From assembly GCA_004352715.1 (NCBI GenBank), contig SCFE01000045.1, positions 1,882,439-1,946,438 on the forward strand: a stretch of 64,000 nt of DNA, given 5' to 3'. This document shows, in pieces, positions 24,191-37,382 of this stretch. Source of the stretch: Hofstenia miamia (lineage: Eukaryota; Xenacoelomorpha; Acoela). How positions within the stretch are numbered: the stretch's first letter is position 1; each line of letters begins with the position of its first letter. Under the pieces are notes generated by a model, which saw only the letters and a program-made list of their open reading frames with translations, had not been told where the DNA came from and did no database searches. Position numbers and translations under genes: made by a program.

Positions 24191-27100
24191 TGTTTTGCTC
24201 ATCATAGTAATGCTAATATCCTATTTAACCAACGTCGTGGTCCCTTAACCTGTTTTCAGTATTGTGATGTGATCTAAGCTCGGAAAATCGCTCTATTTTA
24301 ATATTTTTTAAAACTGAATCAAAGAATGCTACACATTATTCGTTCTTGGACTATTGTTTTTTTGAGATTTTTGACTTTTGTAATAGGAAACTTATTACAC
24401 CTAAAAAATAAGTAAACAGTAAACTTATAGGCTAAGGTTATCACAATTTTCAATGTAATATTCTTTACACAGTTGCCGCAAAATTTGTGGAAAATCCACT
24501 GGTAATATTAGTTCAGATAATAATGAAATAACCAGATCCATATAACCTATCCTTTCTAATCTACAGTTTGTGAACCCTCTGCATCCTGTCATTTTTATAA
24601 GAATATAACAGTGTGACGCAAATCGTTTTCCAAAACCTTAATACGTATATTGAGAGTATGTTTAATCAATTTGAATCTGACTATTGTTCATACAACTTAA
24701 TTTACATAGATTTTACAAGTGATGTAAAAATAGATTACGTGCTTTAGCTTAATATGTTTCATTGTTGGAATTTGATTAAAGTTTTAGGACCGCATTTCAA
24801 AATTCTCCAAAATGCGAATTTGGAAAATCAAATCCGATATATATATATATATATAAAATTTAGTATTAGATCATCTAAAAAATATATTTTCAATACTTAA
24901 TCTACATGTATTTAGTTTAGTCCTAATATTATAGTCCTTGTGCGTATAACTTCAAATTTTTTTCCAATTGTGATATATATATATATAGGCTTTGAAAATT
25001 ACTGCTATACCAATACTACAATATCGCTTTTTAGGCCTCTTAACATCCAAAAATATGTTGGCTTTGGTTAATTCCATGCGAGGAATCACCTGAAGAACAT
25101 TGTTTTGCCAATTGTTCATACGTATAAGATTATATCGCAATTTACTTTAATTTAAGTCCCAGTACACTAATTTAAACAAGTGTCATTGGGCTGCAGTTTG
25201 TGCAATTGTGCAGCTAAAGTTTAAACTTAACTAAAATTTATTCTATATATCAAAAGGTTTGTGTACTCAAACGAATGACCTCATAGTGAAATACCAGCTA
25301 AGCAATACCATGGTAGCTTTTAAATACAGTCAACCAGGACCTACTAATAGGTAGAAAGGACTTCACCTGCACTTCAGGCCTGAACAGGTTCGGTATCAAA
25401 CCTAACCTGATTCAAGCCTGCTTAATCATGATGTCCATAGAGGAAAGGATGTTATAAAAGCAACATTCTCATCTTCCCGAATTATATTTCCCCTTTTCAT
25501 TTACAAAGTATCTGATGCAAGCATTGGTTTTATCTATTAACGTATTCTAAGAGTAATTATTTTTAATAAATTATTTTTCAGACTTAATCCAGTCATGCAA
25601 TAATAATAAAATATTCAGTGTACAATTTAGAGGAAAATAGAGATAAACTTGTAATTGGGTAAACAGTTTAACCATATTATTAACTGAAAGTCAATCATGG
25701 ATCAACAAAGCGCTTGCTATTGACGTTGCATAGATAGAAACCAGTAATTATTTATTGTTATCTTCTACGCCAGCCTATGCCACATTTCATAAATGTAATC
25801 AAAGAAAACAGTTAAGCATACTGAATTAACAAGGTTTTTTAATTTAATAAAACCAAAATGTTTTGCGTAATGCTTCCAAATGTTAAAAGTTAAACAATAT
25901 TTTTTTCAGAAAACTGAAATTTTCCGGATATTTGATATTCACAGCCCAATATAACGAGGTTTCTGTTATCAATGTATGTACTTGAATTTCTGCGTTTATT
26001 TCTATATTCATGGAGTATATACATCGGCGCTACTTCAACTTCTATATCAGATAAGATCGTTTCCGATGTGATAAAAGCGGAATTCAATTTTGCATCATTC
26101 TGAATTGAATTTCACAATGTATTTACTTTTAAACAGTAAAAAATACTTCTTTAAATGATCAATTGTATAACAATGAGAAGCGTTGAACAGAATAAATAAA
26201 TTTTCACTTTTTCTAAATTAACTTCGCACTATTTGGCGGCAATATGGGAAAACCATCCGATTCTAAGCTTAAAATGGAACTTAACTTATTCAAGGTTTCG
26301 GCCTCTTAACCAAAAAATATGATTGTAGTTTTTTATTGCGATAAACTGCTGAAAATCCTCACTTGTATCTCTTGGTTTTCGTAATTTTCTGGATACGCTA
26401 TGTTGAATTTAACACTTAGATCAATTACTAAATTCAAATGTACATGGCAGCTAGCACTTCAAATCTACAGGTGTTTTAGGTCCAAACCCAACTCAATTTC
26501 CTTATTAAGTTCAACCCCATGCTCAAAGAAATCATAGTATGAAAATGTTTGAGTAATTGTTGCAAAGTCAACCTAATATGTACACAATGATTAAGGGTGA
26601 CCCATCCTTGATCCAAACTAAAGTAAGATGGGAAAAGTGATTCAAGGCCTTCACAGTCCAAATGTCTCGAAAGAGTTCATTTGCAATTCTGACCTCAATA
26701 CAAAATCAAGGAAACTTCTTTTTAGTAAAGCATATCAATTAATTCCCTTACCTGTGCAATTTCATACATTTCATATTCACCTCTGAGTTCAATGTTTGGA
26801 AAAACAATTTTTTAGTAAACCACATCTGATCATTAACGAAACAGAGTGAAGCGTTCAACCTTAACCCATTTTACCTGGAGCTGATTTACACTTTAAATCC
26901 CAATATTTACATGTAACTGATATCACGGATGGAACAGCGAAGCAAAGCTATTTCGCAAACATATTTTTAAAAATGTGTCTTCAATGTTTTTCATAATGGT
27001 TTCAACCTGAAGAAACGGTGCTAGAAGCGATTAGAGGGGAGCTGGCAACAGCAGAGGCAAGGGGCACACAAATATTCCGGGACTTATGATTTTAGGCACC

Positions 27101-27394
27101 TCGATTGAAGTATTGAAAAATTCAGAAAATATTAAACAAAAATATTGAACAATTGATTACAATTAATGTAGGAATATTTATTCCTTTAGTTAAATAATTT
27201 TTTTCTAGTTTTTTAAAGAAAATCCAGTTTATAGCAAGCATTTTATTCCCAACGCTTGTTTTGCATTACATTTTTTTGTTATCATCACTTTTTATGTGTT
27301 CAAAATGTAATTTTTTTCATCATTTATATTATAGTACTTAACGTTAATATAAATTTGCAAATAAATACGGAACATTTGGCGTACTTAGCAGCCA
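24191..27394. other. AT-rich non-coding stretch with short (TA)n runs
   Basis: Short (TA)n runs lie at 24837-24855 and 24972-24987. Open frames at 24952-25140, 25890-26087 and 26476-26661 (-) show no domain. The patch at 25365-25440 has repeated AACCTG/CAGGTT motifs. No gene is supported. Confidence 0.4.
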
Positions 27395-27415
27395 ATATAT
27401 ATATATATATATATA
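27395..27415. repeat. (TA)n microsatellite
   Basis: An uninterrupted alternating AT run of about 20 bases. Confidence 0.9.
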
Positions 27416-27607
27416 AATTCAGTCGTTCATACTAGCAGAATAATTCTATGCTAGATGAAATGTGATTACTGTAATACCCGAGACAACATTGAAAAAATAT
27501 TGTTGCAGTTTTTTTAAAAACTTGAAAATGGTATAGCATATGCATATGCATATTTGCATATGATCATCTAATTGTTGATATTGTTTCTAATTAGAATTAA
27601 AAAGTAC

Positions 27608-27795
27608 CTTTGTGAATCTGAGCTATCACATTTTCCCATGAAATCTGGTGGCCGAATTTTTATTCCAGAACTTATCATTTCATCATAATTCTTTTTCAAG
27701 TTGGAATATTGAAGCTTATCGTAGAATCCCAAACTCTCAAACTCTGCCTTTGAAAAGTAGTGCTGAATGTAACTAAAGTTGTATTCATCAGACAT
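27608..27795 (-). CDS. Candidate first coding exon with a KRAB-like domain (PRDM9/SSX type), partial
   Basis: The only ATG of the frame is at 27795. The frame runs 62 codons plus 2 bases to a donor, CACAAAG|GTACTT. Residues about 8-52 match the KRAB-like pattern of PRDM9 and SSX proteins: HYFSKAEFESLG, then DKLQYSNLKKNYDEMISSG, then RPPDFM. These correspond to the family's YFSK-x-E-(W/F)-x-x-(M/L)-G, K-x-x-Y-x-N-x-K-x-NY-x-x-(L/M)-I and RP-x-FM positions. In vertebrates such domains recruit other chromatin proteins and are followed by a SET domain or zinc fingers. No such downstream exon is seen at lower coordinates, so this may be the start of a gene with long introns or a stray decayed exon. 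No stop or frameshift interrupts it. The domain assignment rests on my reading of the pattern, not on a search. Confidence 0.6.
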
Positions 27796-27842
27796 TTGAA
27801 AGAACAAAGTGAACACTGCGCAATTCGATTAAGTAATACAGN

Positions 27843-27872
27843 TATATATATATATATTTATGTATATATATA
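27843..27872. repeat. (TA)n-like microsatellite next to a single N (27842)
   Basis: TA runs interrupted by TTATG. The N at 27842 marks an uncertain base at its edge. Confidence 0.85.
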
Positions 27873-28794
27873 TTCAAGATAGTTTGATATCTGGTTTTGG
27901 ATAGATTTATTAATTTTAAAAGGGTCTTTCAAATTTATTTCTGTCGGCCTCGCCATTTCTCTTTCCAGCTCTTTATACTGCCATAGTTGTTTTCGTATGT
28001 CAGTTAATAATAGATATAAAATCAAATCAACGAGGATAACTCATTCGCAAATCCTCTTTGCATTCAATAATATTTTGTATATGTCACTTGCTTTTTGTTT
28101 TGAGAATTTCGATGATATTTGAAATATACCTGAAAAGACATATTTTCAAAGAAACACGGTTTCTGTTAAAATTGTTTTTCTATGAAAACTGTTTTCCAAA
28201 TCTTGTGCCGTTAGAAGAACATGGAATTCGAAGGGAAGTTTATTGAAATCTCTTTATGCGCAATGATACAATCTTAGTCTATGTAAATTGGTTTCCATGT
28301 TTATTTTGCCTGAATTATATACAAATCTCTGCCAATTCAATTGGCAGTTGTTCCACCATTTTTAATGCAGTTAGTTAGTCTTTTGCTGTTAGACATCATA
28401 AAAATGAGTGTGATTTGAAATTACCTAACAAATATGAAATATGGCGGGATTAACTGAATGTCAACGAGTTTTGGTGGGAAACACCCATCATGTCAAAATT
28501 AAATCCTGTGTGCTGAAGTCATTGACAAATGCGTTCATTGGTTAACTATTTAAAAACCGATGCACATTATCAAAACTAGCAAACGTTTTAATTTCGCCTA
28601 ATTTCATTTGAATTTACGTGGAATTTTTAACATTCCGTTAACAACATTCGTGGAAGATGGGGGTTTACTTGTAGTGGTAAGGATTTTGTATGATTTTTAC
28701 AAGAGATGGGCGACGTTGTAATTTTTGTCGGCACGGTAGTTGACCTCAAATCAACATTTAGAACAATGTAGAAGCACGTTCTTTTTAAATTGTG
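27873..28794. other. Non-coding stretch
   Basis: It lies between the two candidate minus-strand exons. The 62-codon frame at 28058-28246 (+) is not recognised. Nothing else is seen. Confidence 0.35.
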
Positions 28795-28946
28795 CTATGT
28801 AGAATTTTTCATGTTGCCGTAAACTATTTTCATGCATTCATGTGCTATTGGTTCCCAATCACTCATATGTTGGTGCATGATGTATATCATTTCGAATAAT
28901 AGTGTTGGATCGGCCACTATTTCAAAACTCCGATCTTTTGCCATTT
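28795..28946 (-). CDS. Candidate terminal exon, unknown protein
   Basis: On the minus strand a pyrimidine-rich tract ending CACATTTTTTAG (a good splice acceptor) precedes AAATGGC. From that ATG (28944) a 49-codon frame runs to TAG at 28795. The peptide has an amphipathic, protein-like composition, for example FEIVADPTLLFEMIYIMHQH followed by DWEPIAHECMKIVYGNMK, reminiscent of helical-repeat proteins. I do not recognise the family. It lies about 1 kb upstream, in the sense of transcription, of the KRAB-like exon, but its stop codon argues against the two sharing one reading frame. It could be a chance frame. Confidence 0.3.
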
Positions 28947-28949
28947 CTA

Positions 28950-30079
28950 AAAAATGTGGATAACAGCACACCGTAATTGTCATTTTAAAGAAGTCGCTCT
29001 TTAAATACGGTATTGTATTTAAAACACATTTCTGCCCTTATGAAAAGCATTCGTTATCATAAATCTTAAATCCTTGTTGTCAGTAGGCTTCACAACCATC
29101 ATAAAAACAAGCATAAGTATCATTTTTGAATTAAATCACAAATAAATAATTTCTATTTTCACATGGCTTCTACCAAGGCCTACTATAAACAGTGGGCCTT
29201 GCTTCTACATATGATACAACTGTGACAGTGTAACTTAACAATACATAGTGGTTCAGGAAAACAAGTAAACTTATTGCAATAAGTTATTTTTGAAATTAAA
29301 ATTTGAATTTATTTTCAATTTTTTAATATAAAATAAGAGCGCATATAATATTTAGCATCCCTGCTTGTAGAAGACTGGAACCAGTCGAAGCGTTCACCAT
29401 ACGAAAAACAACCGTAGAATGGTGTATACATTAAAGCTTTTCATTTAGAGTTGAAAATAATGACAAAATAGTTTGTGCAAAATTGAGGGGAAATCTTTTT
29501 GGTAGTGACCATAACACCTTTGGACAAAAAATACATGTATGGAATAATACTTTGATCTTATGGATTGAAAAATTCTACGATGGTCTTGCAATCTTACATT
29601 TTTATACTATATAGACGTCTTATATTGTAATCTGTGGTTAATTTGAATTCAATACAACATGCTATGAAAGTATATAAGTTCCATTTCTTCATTACTGAAA
29701 GAATTTGGACTGTTAAGATTGTTGTTTTCACATTGTCCATTTCTTAAGAGTTCGCATCATCTTTGGGAAATCTGATTCGTTATTCATCCCAAATCATTGC
29801 AACTCATTGTGCGCAGATGATAGCATTGGCCTCTCTGACATTTTAATATTCTTGGAGATATACAGTTGAATTGTTGAATATTTCAAAAATTTTTTCACTA
29901 GAAGTTCATAGAGTTCAACATACAATAATATATGAGAACCTTACATTGCAAAATATCATAGAGAAATATACATGCTGCTTTCTGTTTGAATACCAGTCAA
30001 CTGTGCTTATAACAAATTGACCCCAAGGAATGTTTTAAAATTTTTTAAACTAAGTGATCCTTATGCATGCAAATTTTTC

Positions 30080-30115
<36 letters not shown>

Positions 30116-32470
30116 GTAGATTATCAGGATTGTTTGAACTTTTTGAAAGGTGGTTGTACCATCTCTAATCCTTCAATGGCTACTAACTGATATAGAAATG
30201 CTTTTAAAAACAACATGTAATCATGTTCTAGCAGGGAAGTGAATTTCCTGCGTGTTTCGATAAGGATTTGAAAACGAGTTATTTTGTTTACAGACTTTCA
30301 ATAGAAAGCTTTTAAAATCGCTTGCTTTGTGCTAATCGCTGCTTCTCTTTTGTACATCACATTAATTTTGTGAAACTTCCCTCTTAATTAACGTCTAACT
30401 CATATTTTTCTCTGTCTAACTGTAACACTTGCCTCTCTCTCATTCTAACAATTTTAATGCCTATTAATTATAATTGTTTCGCTAGCGTTTCTATCTACAG
30501 GTTTGTGTCTTAAGATGTCTACTTACATTATACATTGTAATTACCTCATAAAGGTTGCGGGGGAATCCTGAGAATTTGTGTATACTCACGATCCTGCTCT
30601 GACTAGTCTTACTACAAAGCATTCTGTTGTTGTTATCATAAACAATGAGAAGTTCAGAAATCACTGTAATTACCAATAATCTTACATATGAGAGGATTAT
30701 TTAAGATTACATAAAGTACGGCTAAGTAACTTTTCAATATCACTCTTCGCTGAAAGCTTCATTAGCAACTCTTAAATCAATCTAAATATAAATATAGTGC
30801 ATATGATGTTTTAAATTCTCTCACAATTTGAGTTGTTACATTTTGACTAATCGAGTACTAGGGATTAAGTTAGTTGCGTAATTCAATTGTTTTAGCTTAA
30901 TAATCTATAATTTGTCAAAGCTCTTTCGAAATATGTTTGTCTAATTCATTGTTTATGAAAGGGTGTTCTTTTACCAGTTCAACTATAATTTATACATACA
31001 TAGTTCCAACTCTTTTTTGATATTTTAATATGTCTCGTAAGGTTTCCTGCCAATGGAACCTGTATCGAATTCCTTCAAACTAAGACAACCGAGAGAATGT
31101 ATTTGTAGATTGTTGAACGTTGAAGAAGTTCTTAAACTTCCAATCATTTTGATCATCATAGTGAACTCGTATTTTTAATTGTTCACGATTTTGTACGGAA
31201 TCTTTAGGAAGAATCTATTTTTACACGATTCACAGTGGGTTACGTCAGTACTATATATTTTTATCAGTATCTAATCTTTGGATTCCAATAAGATGACATT
31301 AGGATCTTACTAATTTTGTGGAATCTTTTCACTATGAGATTATGACTTGGTAACCGTGGCATCAGATTAATTTCTTAAAGCTTACATTGTTGATTTTAAA
31401 TAAAAATCGGTTGTCTGCTGTAAATTTGTTTGGAGTTATTAACATCGGAGGGAATCTAGCTCATAAATTTCAATAGAGGAAAAAGCAGTGTTGACAGCGC
31501 TGATGTCTTTACGACTCTAGTGAGAGGAAAGCACTTTATACAGATTCAATTCTCATTAAAGGCCTTACATCTCATTTGATTTATGTTTTCCACAATGTTC
31601 ACCGTTCCAGATAGGTTTGCTATCAGGATATGAACGCTTATAGCGCTGTCACAACCATTGTTAAAAAATTATTTCTTGACAAATTTGGGTTAAGTCCACC
31701 GGAATTTATTTGAGACCTGTATTTGTAATGTCAATTATATTTAAAAACTTTGTAAAACAGAAATAGCATCCCTTATTATGGTTTACTTAGCTCAGTTTAT
31801 GTTTAGATTTTTAGACTATGCTGCCATTTTTCAATCAACAAATACTTAAATTGTGTTATAAATGATTTTTGGATGAAATCATAAACCAATTTAAGTGCGT
31901 TTGTTTCAAATCCATTAAAAAATTAGGTTAAAATTGTTCAACGCCATCTCGCGGGAAAGAATTCAATTATCTAATTTTTTGTATACTGAAGCTAACTTCA
32001 AGCGCCTTTAATATTATTTAAAGAAATCATGGTTTATGCATATAGATAAACAAAATTTCACTCACTTTTTAAAACATTTTCTTGTATATGAAACAATGAA
32101 TAGGCAGTTTATATGTGTACAGCCACATAAATTCGAATTATATGCTTAATATCAGCTCCAGTTTGACTTTCTTACGTAATTCTTCACTCAAACTTTTGCG
32201 ATTCTGTAACTCGTGATAATGTATTAAAAAAGCAAATATTTATTCTCGACCACTAGTTCTTGCCATTGCAAGGTAAGAACAAATTCATTTAAGAAATTAT
32301 AGTCAAGGGGTAAATTGTTGTTACAAATTTTCAAAAATATCATCGAATATATCGATAGGTTTTTCAAGATCCAGTCACACTTACTTTTTAAATGACACCA
32401 TTTGTGATTTCTTATAATTTGAAGAAATTTAATTTGTTAGGTTTTAATATATGCGAATGAAAAAATATAA
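28950..32470. other. Long AT-rich non-coding stretch
   Basis: A (TA)n run lies at 30082-30111. The open frame at 30491-30676 (-) is not recognised. No gene or further repeat is supported. Confidence 0.4.
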
Positions 32471-32643
32471 CCTCGAAAGCAGTATCGGAAGAGGTTGAAA
32501 AGTGCGTTAGTCAAGTCCGCGAGTGATTGTAATCAAGCATTGGAACAACCATTTCAAACAATTAATTTTGAATTTAACAAAGAACATGCCCTTTTTGGAA
32601 ACTGCAACAAGTGTGTGAATAATTCGTATTTTGCGGTAAGTGT
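32471..32643 (+). other. Open stretch ending at a consensus splice donor, possible exon
   Basis: From 32471 the + strand is open for about 57 codons without an ATG, starting just after a stop codon, and runs into TTTGCG|GTAAGTG at 32644. The C-terminal part reads FNKEHALFGNCNKCVNNSYF. It has no recognised domain. The upstream acceptor is poor (CGAAAG or AAGCAG with little pyrimidine tract). The donor is strong, but a frame of this length is expected by chance somewhere in 64 kb, so this is only a candidate. Confidence 0.2.
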
Positions 32644-32659
32644 TTCGCCTGGCTAATAA

Positions 32660-33990
32660 TTGTTCGTCCATTTTCCGAGAAAGTTTAGTTCTTTACAATA
32701 AGTGTCATAGCTTGTCTTGAAAACAGAGTCACATTAATTTAGTCGATTTATGATTCGGTGATTTGTCTGGCACAATGATTGTTTTGTAGAAGTCTTTGAT
32801 GAGAATCATTGGAATTGTCGACCAGGTGTACTTTTAATAACACTGAACCTTGACTGCATACCTGGACCTTTATCTGCTTGAATTTTCTTTCATTTTTATT
32901 GAAATTTAGACTTTAATTCATGCGAGGAGTAATTTTTTTCATATAAACGTATTTCTCAATTTTCTTTATACTGCTCTTTATATTGAGCTGTAACTTCATA
33001 TTAATAATTTCCCATTAACTATTTTCTTTTTCAGCTAATATTTCATTGAAAACTAATGTGGATTTCTAAATTTAGTAGCAAATAATTATCTGCTGCTATT
33101 TTAGAATTGTTGTACGATCACCTTCAGAGAATCATATCTTGGTATATTTATGTAAATTTAGTGGAAATTTAAAATCTGTTTAAATCTAGAATATATAAAT
33201 GATTTATAAAGAATTAGAAAAAATTAGTAGGGATGGGGACAAGTAAAATATTCATCTTCTTATTTGCTCTCGTGATTAGCTCGGCCTGATTTTATATTCA
33301 CTAATTCAATGTGTCATTGAATCTGATTTACACTTTGAGTTTATGAACAATAAATTGGCTTAACTAACCTGTTAACTTGCCCAAAGCTGACACCAAGGCA
33401 GAGATATAATACTGAATGCTAGTGATGGATTTTAGTATCTGGGACCTAAGCGCGTAGTAACCTACAACATAGCCTAAAGTTGCTCACCGATCAGATATGC
33501 ACTGTACAACTGCTGCATGCGTTGTAATGCTACTGGCACTGTGTCATCTAAAATTATGTTCAATCTTGTTAGTCCTGTATATTCCTTTCACAAGTCAACT
33601 ATGCCTCGTAAATTCAATAAAGTCAAAATGTTTTTTTGTCAAAAACACATTTACAAAGTTTGCTTAGACATGGAAAATACCAATTTTGCAAATATTAAAT
33701 ATAGATGCCAGGCCATATAGATCGAAATTGCGTTTTTAAATGAAAATTTGGTTAATACGTAAATGTCTATAGTTTTTCGAAACTGTTTGTACTGATTTAA
33801 CCTGTCCTGAGCTCAAGCCTAGAATTGGATGTTTATAATATAAAGCAAGAGACACATTTAGTTTCATTTCAGGCCACATTGTGATCAAGCAACTTGATTT
33901 GAATGTTAAATTTTTTTGTTTATTGCATTCATATAAATCTGCAAATTTTGATTGTATTATTGAATTATACAAATTTCAGGCAAATTTGAG
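32660..33990. other. AT-rich non-coding stretch, no supported gene
   Basis: The open frames at 33517-33720 (+) and 33736-33972 (-) are short, with no recognisable domain. No repeat identified. Confidence 0.4.
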
Positions 33991-33995
33991 GCCGA

Positions 33996-34202
33996 TTTAA
34001 CCTTAAACCGTCTTCATCCATTTTAATGGGAACATGTTTTAATGCAATGTTGAACATCTCTATTAAAGCGTATTGCTGTGCCTGAACTTGTTGAAAAGAT
34101 TAACAATTTTTTTCGAAAATTTTGGATTTTTGAAAAAGATTTGTATTCTCTCCATACCTAATGTTGATGTATTAATATGGTTTTGAGCCCATGGAAACAA
34201 CA
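33996..34202 (-). repeat. Dispersed repeat family, copy D
   Basis: Read on the minus strand it starts GTTGTTTCCATGGGCTC and continues with CAGCAATACGC and TTCAACATTGCATTAAA. This aligns along most of its length with copy B at 51735-51870 (GTTGTTTCCATGGGCTC, CAGCAATACGC, TTCGACATTGCATTAAA). It is inverted relative to the other copies. Confidence 0.7.
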
Positions 34203-34374
34203 ATTGCGTTTGAATGTTTCATTAATGATTTGTGTATTGATTAGATATATGAAAGAGTGAATGAAATCTTTTGTATGAATGAACTTATTCGTGATGTTTT
34301 CAGTGTGGCATAACTAACAATTAAGTTTTAGAATGGTACCTCCTACTCGAGAACACCTGATTATGGACTCCTAA

Positions 34375-34640
34375 GCGGGTCAATTCCACGTCCCAGTTCA
34401 AAAATGTGCTAACTGGGGGATTGTGATTTACAATTGATCCCAGCTTCTATAAACCATTTACTACCAATTCCAGAAAGGTTAAACTGCTTTTCAGTGTTTC
34501 TTCCATGAAAATTCAAATTAGAACTGAAATGTGAAAATTCGGAAATGGTCTAACTCATTGGTTCACGTGATATGACTCGTTTTGGAACTGCCATGCGATA
34601 TGTCAGTTAGCCCATTCTTGAACTGGGGAGTCGAATTGCT
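34375..34640. repeat. Imperfect inverted repeat (foldback), about 40-bp arms
   Basis: The left arm near 34381-34423 contains GTCCCAGTTCAAAAATGTGC then TAACTG. The right arm near 34600-34640, reverse complemented, contains CTCCCCAGTTCAAGAATGGG then CTAACTG. Roughly three quarters of the bases match. The arms are separated by about 180 bp of unremarkable DNA. It may be a decayed MITE; ends and target duplication are not resolved. Confidence 0.5.
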
Positions 34641-37380
34641 GGGGATATTGATTAATAAACGATGGTTATCAAACCTGAATTTTTAGGCACAGAAAGCACT
34701 TGAGAAATGTATTTATGAAATCCATCATAAATATATATTGATGTCGACGACTTTTCTTATTTTAAGGGTAATTAGAAAAAAAATTTTCTAGCGTTATTTT
34801 TATATTTTGACAGCTTTCAATAAACAATTCTTTCCCTACAAACCTCTTTTTTGGTATGGTTTGAATATATTTGCGTTTCAATTTCCTAATTACCTTATGA
34901 ACTTGTGAAAGATTGATTCTCTTATTTATTTATCGAAGTGTACTGAAGGTTATTTCAACATACAAACACCTTCAATTCGTAATTTGCAAATTCAGTTCAT
35001 TTCATTTAAAACTCAAGGAAAATTTCCTACGGTTTCATGTATTCTGATGCCTCATTAAATGTTCAGCACCTTTTGAATCCTCTATATTATTAATTTTGTC
35101 CTCAATAACAGTGACTTATCTAAGAAGGAAGAGCATAGAGACTATCCATGTCTCCAGGATTCCAGTATTTACTGTTTTGGTTAAAAATGACAGTACTTTC
35201 TGAAAAATTAAAAATTTAAAGGCTAAGATGGTAAATGCATATCAAGGGTCTATTTTTGCAATATTTTGGCAGTTTTTGGAGGTCTTCGCTATCTTATGCA
35301 CGAGAGAAATCCTCCGCATTATCATGAATTAATCACTATAAATATGCTCAACAATCTGTTGAATCAATGTGTAACTATTTCATGAACATGCACCTCTTTC
35401 CAACCATTAATCTTTTGTTACCGTTTGCAAATCCACGTATTTATAAATTTTTTTACATATTTTTCTTTTCTTTAGAAAATATATTAAATACACAACTGAT
35501 TATTTTTTAATATTTACGCTTTCTCTTAACTTTCATAATAAGCAGGCATGAATGGTTTATTTTAATCATATTAATGCCTGTTTTCTCTAGCCTTCATTCA
35601 ATTTATATAAAAAATTATGCAAAACTCTATTTATATTACTAGTTTGCAGATGGCCCCAAAGTACTCTTGATGTAATCAAGTTCAATTAGGTCATCACTTC
35701 CAATTTCTCACTTTTATGCCATCATTGCGACCAAATTAGGCGGAAGTCTATCAAAAAATTAAGCTTTTACATTTGGGCTTGAGAAATGTAGATTGGTGAC
35801 TACGACAATTAGATTTTTGTTTCAAATAATTAGGCCAAATTATATTTTAATTTATGCCAGTCTTTGTTACTGAAACTTTGATCTCGCTTCCAAAGTTTAA
35901 CTGCATTGTCTGGTCTTCATTTCATTAAAAGAAGAAGTTTCAATTTCCTTTCTTCTGTCCAAATTGGTTTCTCACAGAGACGAGTTGTTGACGTCCACTC
36001 CGATTGGCTAAATGGTAAATTAAGAAATTGATAAATTTTGAAATTAATTACCATCTTGGCAGCCATCCCTCAATCTACGTTATTTCCATCTATAATTCAT
36101 TTGTTGTTAGGGAAGTAAGTATTAGAAAATATTAGCTATGTCCAGCCGAAGCTTGGAACCGGCTGTATTCTTCCCTACTGGAAGAGCAACTGGATTGCTA
36201 ACATAATTTTAAGTCGTTGCAGGTATAATGATACCTTTTTCGTATTTTAATTTCGTTTTGTTACTTGCCTCTTCCGCTAAAATAATGAATTTCGATAATT
36301 TTGAGAAAAGTTGTATCTTTGACGTTTAAATGGGCAGGTGGCAACGTTTAATCTCCGCCGATGGCAAATAGTCTTATTCAGTGTCTAGCTGGCACGTAGC
36401 TACGGGTATTCAAATGTGGCTGGGGCGCAGACCTTGCCTCTTCAAAGAATGCAAACATGTAGGCATATGCATAACTTTGTTTTAATGATACACAATAGTA
36501 TAGTAATTGTTATTATATTATTATATGGTTAATACTAAATTTAGCAGAACCTTGTGCTCTACGACTTCCAAAAATAAGTTCGGATTCGGTTTTTTCACAC
36601 CTCAAAATCGCATTTTCGGTTTAAGTTTTTCACCTACATGTCTGGTGTCCAGTATAAAATTTTACATTTATCTAAGCATTAGGCTAGTAGGTTACCTTAG
36701 AACTTGAAAGGAATACTTACAGAGTTTCTGAACTGTATGTGAATTGATAGAACAGTTAAATATAAACGGTTTACAACAGCGGTTTCCTTGCTCCTCATTT
36801 AGAAGCGAAAGCGGATCAAAAATGATATAGGGAAATCAGTAACAAGCGACGGTTTAAATGTCCCGCTTAATCAACAATCTGAAGGCGTAAGAAAACAATT
36901 GTGTTTAGTCAAATTTTAAGACGAATGTATTTAGACGTGTTATTAATTTCTTAATTCAAAATAAATAGTTATAAACTGCAGGAAAAAACCATATATTCAT
37001 TGTATATTGCTAGTTTTATGAAATCAAAAATCGCAAAATTGATCAATATTTTAAAAAGGAATCGAATCAAATACATTGCAATTAAGATTGATTAGTAGGA
37101 ATGCTCATGATGAAGTCAATAGGAGACGCGTCATTTTATGAAGAGCATCTACCATTGACTCCACAATGTTGATCCTGTATAATGAAAGCGTTGATGATTA
37201 ATTAAATATTCATCATAATTTAAATTTCTGTTATAATTTTCGAACATTGTGCTATTTTTTTTAACGATATTTTGAGGGTACATCAGTATTTTTGCCGTTT
37301 TTTAGCAATGTAGACCTATGTAGATATTCTTCTATTCTATTGTAGTGAACGTGAAAATTATAAACACAAATGTCATACGC
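34641..37380. other. AT-rich non-coding stretch
   Basis: No gene supported. The patch at 36300-36460 is less AT-rich, with more complex sequence, and could be regulatory. The 66-codon frame at 36507-36707 (+) overlaps a degenerate TTCGGATTCGG patch and is not recognised. Confidence 0.4.
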
Positions 37381-37382
37381 AC

